From positions 1 through 6,760 of the forward strand of contig JAEYWT010000050.1 of NCBI GenBank assembly GCA_023428865.1: a stretch of DNA of 6,760 nucleotides. The letters are read 5' to 3'. Positions 5,474-6,760 of this stretch are shown here, piece by piece; position 1 is the first letter of the stretch, and every line of letters begins with the position of its first letter. Both the position numbers and the translations under genes were made by a program. The stretch is from Bacteroidota bacterium (GTDB lineage: Bacteria > Bacteroidota > Bacteroidia > Flavobacteriales_F > PHOS-HE28). The notes under the pieces are model-generated. The model did no database searches and was not told where the DNA came from. It was given only the letters and a program-made list of their open reading frames with translations.

Positions 5474-6544
5474 TCAAGCGATGGTGATACCCTTATCGAG
5501 GTAAACGTCCTGTATGGCGTTCAATAAGGCAACACCTTCATTCACCGGACGTTGGAAGGCTTTACGGCCGCTGATCAGGCCCTGGCCACCGGCGCGTTTG
5601 TTGATCACCGCGGTGCGTACGGCTTCGGCCATATCGCTGGCGCCGCTGCTGGCTCCGCCGCTATTGATCAAGCCGATGCGGCCCATGTAGCAGTTGGCCA
5701 CTTGGTAACGGCACAGGTCGATCGGGTGGTCGGTGGTCAGTTCACTGTACACCTTCGCGTGCGTTTTCCCGTAGCCTTTGATCGCGTTGTAGCCGCCATT
5801 GCTCTCAGGGAGCTTCTGCTTGATGATGTCGGCCTGGATCGTAACGCCGAGGTGGTTGGCCTGACCGGTGAGGTCGGTAGCGGTGTGGTAGTCCTTGCCG
5901 TCCACCTTGAAACCGTTGTTGCGGATGTAGCACCACAGGATGGTGGCCATGCCCAGCTCGTGTGCATGCTGGAACGCATCGGCGATCTCGGTGATCTGGC
6001 GCGTGCTCTCTTCACTGCCGAAGTAGATGGTTGCACCCACGGCTACGGCACCCATGTCCCAGGCATCCTTCACGTTGCCGAAGAGCACCTGGTCGAATTT
6101 GTTCGGCAGGGTCATCAACTCGTTGTGGTTGATCTTCACGATGAAGGGGATCTTATGGGCATACTTGCGCGCCACGCTTCCCAGAACACCGTAAGTGCTG
6201 GCTACCGCGTTGCAACCGCCTTCGAGGGCGAGCTTCACGATGTTCTCCCCATCGAAGTAGATCGGGTTGGGTGCGAAACTGGCCGCGCCGCTGTGCTCAA
6301 TGCCTTGGTCAACGGGCAGAATGCTCATGTACCCAGTATTCGCAAGCCGGCCATTCCCATACAGTGCTTGGATGCTGCGCAGTACCTGTGGTGTGCGGTT
6401 GCTGTGCGCGAAGCTGCGGTCCACGAAATCAGGGCCCGGCAGGTGGATCATCGACTTATCGATGGTCTTGCACTGGTGTTCGAGCAGAATGGCTGCATCG
6501 TTGCCGAGGAGTTCGTCGAGCTTGCCGGTCTTCAGGGTCTGCAT
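5474..6544 (-). CDS. fbaB: Class I fructose-bisphosphate aldolase (FbaB/DhnA type)
   Basis: Reversibly cleaves fructose 1,6-bisphosphate to glyceraldehyde 3-phosphate and dihydroxyacetone phosphate in glycolysis and gluconeogenesis, through a Schiff-base lysine and without metal. The 356-residue protein resembles E. coli FbaB (350 residues) over its whole length: HLPGPDFVDR (34-43), GYMSILPVDQGIEHS (71-85), CNAVASTYGVL (111-121), VGATIYFGSEES (169-180), TDLTGQANHL (223-232), NCYMGRIGLINSGGAS (284-299), AVINKRAGGQGLISGRKAF (312-330) and the end ITIA. The Schiff-base lysine should be in the IIKQK strand (240-244), most likely K242. GLINSGG and LISGR form the phosphate-binding loops typical of DhnA-family barrels. 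The start ATG 6542-6544 gives the expected N-terminus, with no Shine-Dalgarno. Two stops in tandem (TGATGA, 5476-5471) end the gene. A good Bacteroidota promoter lies about 58 nt upstream. Confidence 0.97.
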   Translation of the reverse strand: MQTLKTGKLDELLGNDAAILLEHQCKTIDKSMIHLPGPDFVDRSFAHSNRTPQVLRSIQALYGNGRLANTGYMSILPVDQGIEHSGAASFAPNPIYFDGENIVKLALEGGCNAVASTYGVLGSVARKYAHKIPFIVKINHNELMTLPNKFDQVLFGNVKDAWDMGAVAVGATIYFGSEESTRQITEIADAFQHAHELGMATILWCYIRNNGFKVDGKDYHTATDLTGQANHLGVTIQADIIKQKLPESNGGYNAIKGYGKTHAKVYSELTTDHPIDLCRYQVANCYMGRIGLINSGGASSGASDMAEAVRTAVINKRAGGQGLISGRKAFQRPVNEGVALLNAIQDVYLDKGITIA

Positions 6545-6601
6545 GGGTATTTCGCGTTATGCGGGCGCGGTAGCGAATGGTGCTTGGCGCTTACGAGGCC
6601 G

Positions 6602-6633
6602 CAAAGGTAAGGATGGGTCCGCAGCGAGGGCAA
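6602..6633 (-). promoter_or_regulatory. Bacteroidota-type promoter for fbaB
   Basis: The minus strand has TACCTTTG (6609-6602), a perfect match to the -7 consensus TAnnTTTG described for Bacteroides and Flavobacterium. A TTG (6633-6631) lies 21 nt upstream as the -33 part. The predicted start near 6596 gives a leader of about 52 nt before the fbaB ATG. This is the best promoter in the window. Confidence 0.7.
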
Positions 6634-6670
6634 CCACCGATGAATTAGGAGGAAGAGCAGTTCGGATATT

Positions 6671-6720
6671 CAAGTGGTCCCGCACTTGCCAACTGCCCCT
6701 GCCCCTACCAACTGCCCCCC
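6671..6720. repeat. C-rich short repeats and small hairpin upstream of fbaB promoter
   Basis: An 11-bp direct repeat, ccaactgcccc, occurs at 6689-6699 and 6708-6718, separated by another C4 run (6702-6705) and followed by C6 (6715-6720). Next to it is a 6-bp inverted repeat (6671-6676 with 6683-6688). On the minus strand this is the 3' flank of the gene ending at 6724. The inverted repeat has no T-tract, so it is at best a weak terminator. Confidence 0.6.
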
Positions 6721-6723
6721 GCA

Positions 6724-6760
6724 TCAGAACGGATACCCGATCCCAAGGTTGAAGTTGAAC
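6724..6760 (-). CDS. C-terminal end of a probable outer-membrane beta-barrel protein
   Basis: Only the last 11 codons and a TGA are inside the window; the rest lies beyond the right edge. They read FNFNLGIGYPF. The residues alternate (F, F, L, I, Y, F facing one way; N, N, G, G, P the other) and the chain ends in phenylalanine, which is the known C-terminal beta-signal pattern of outer-membrane barrels recognised by the BAM complex. The family cannot be named from so little sequence. The reading depends on the frame being truly coding, which its position upstream of the fbaB promoter and the same orientation as all other genes make plausible. Confidence 0.5.
   Translation of the reverse strand, partial: FNFNLGIGYPF

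Noticed and set aside
5552..6610. Long plus-strand open frame (352 codons) opposite fbaB
   Set aside because: Antisense shadow caused by the codon bias of fbaB; the product has no recognisable motif.
6671..6688. Intrinsic terminator for the gene ending at 6724
   Set aside because: Only a 6-bp stem, not GC-rich and without a T-tract on the transcribed strand.
6679..6720. G-quadruplex on the minus strand
   Set aside because: Three G4-or-longer runs and a GGG exist, but the last loop is 14 nt, so a stable fold is doubtful; kept only as part of the repeat description.

Overview
This window shows a compact block of housekeeping genes from a member of the Bacteroidota, most likely a fairly GC-rich Flavobacteriales-type lineage. 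Three things point there. The sigma factor is a short RpoD that lacks region 1.1. Starts lack Shine-Dalgarno sequences, and several have a Bacteroidota-type -7 element (TAnnTTTG or a near match) upstream. The gene order rpsO-pnp-rpoD-rpe is, as I recall, common in Flavobacteriia. The lineage is inferred from recognition, not from a search.

Every supported gene lies on the minus strand, so transcription runs from high to low coordinates. In that order: the last 11 codons of an unidentified gene whose end looks like an outer-membrane beta-barrel C-terminus (6724-6760); fbaB, class I fructose-bisphosphate aldolase (5474-6544); accD, carboxyltransferase beta subunit of acetyl-CoA carboxylase (4542-5387); rpsO, ribosomal protein S15 (4145-4414); pnp, polynucleotide phosphorylase (1688-3964); rpoD, primary sigma factor (633-1508); and rpe, ribulose-phosphate 3-epimerase, cut off by the window start (1-532). 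All complete genes look intact, with catalytic or binding motifs in place.

Functionally the block joins central carbon metabolism (fbaB, rpe), the first committed step of fatty acid synthesis (accD) and the gene-expression machinery (rpsO, pnp, rpoD). Hairpins with 11- to 12-bp stems follow rpsO and pnp on the transcribed strand, so the block is probably several short transcription units rather than one operon. Probable promoters lie before fbaB and rpsO, with weaker candidates before rpe and accD.

I found no mobile element, CRISPR array, defence system or unknown enzyme, and no evidence of a new multi-gene system. The points worth a second look are between or at the ends of genes: a heptamer-based inverted repeat between fbaB and accD, competing hairpins between accD and rpsO, a 54-nt hairpin between rpoD and rpe, and a DRPRRD x4 tail on PNPase whose copies share the same residues but use different codons. 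No stretch over 300 bases lacks a gene; the longest gap is about 180 bases.
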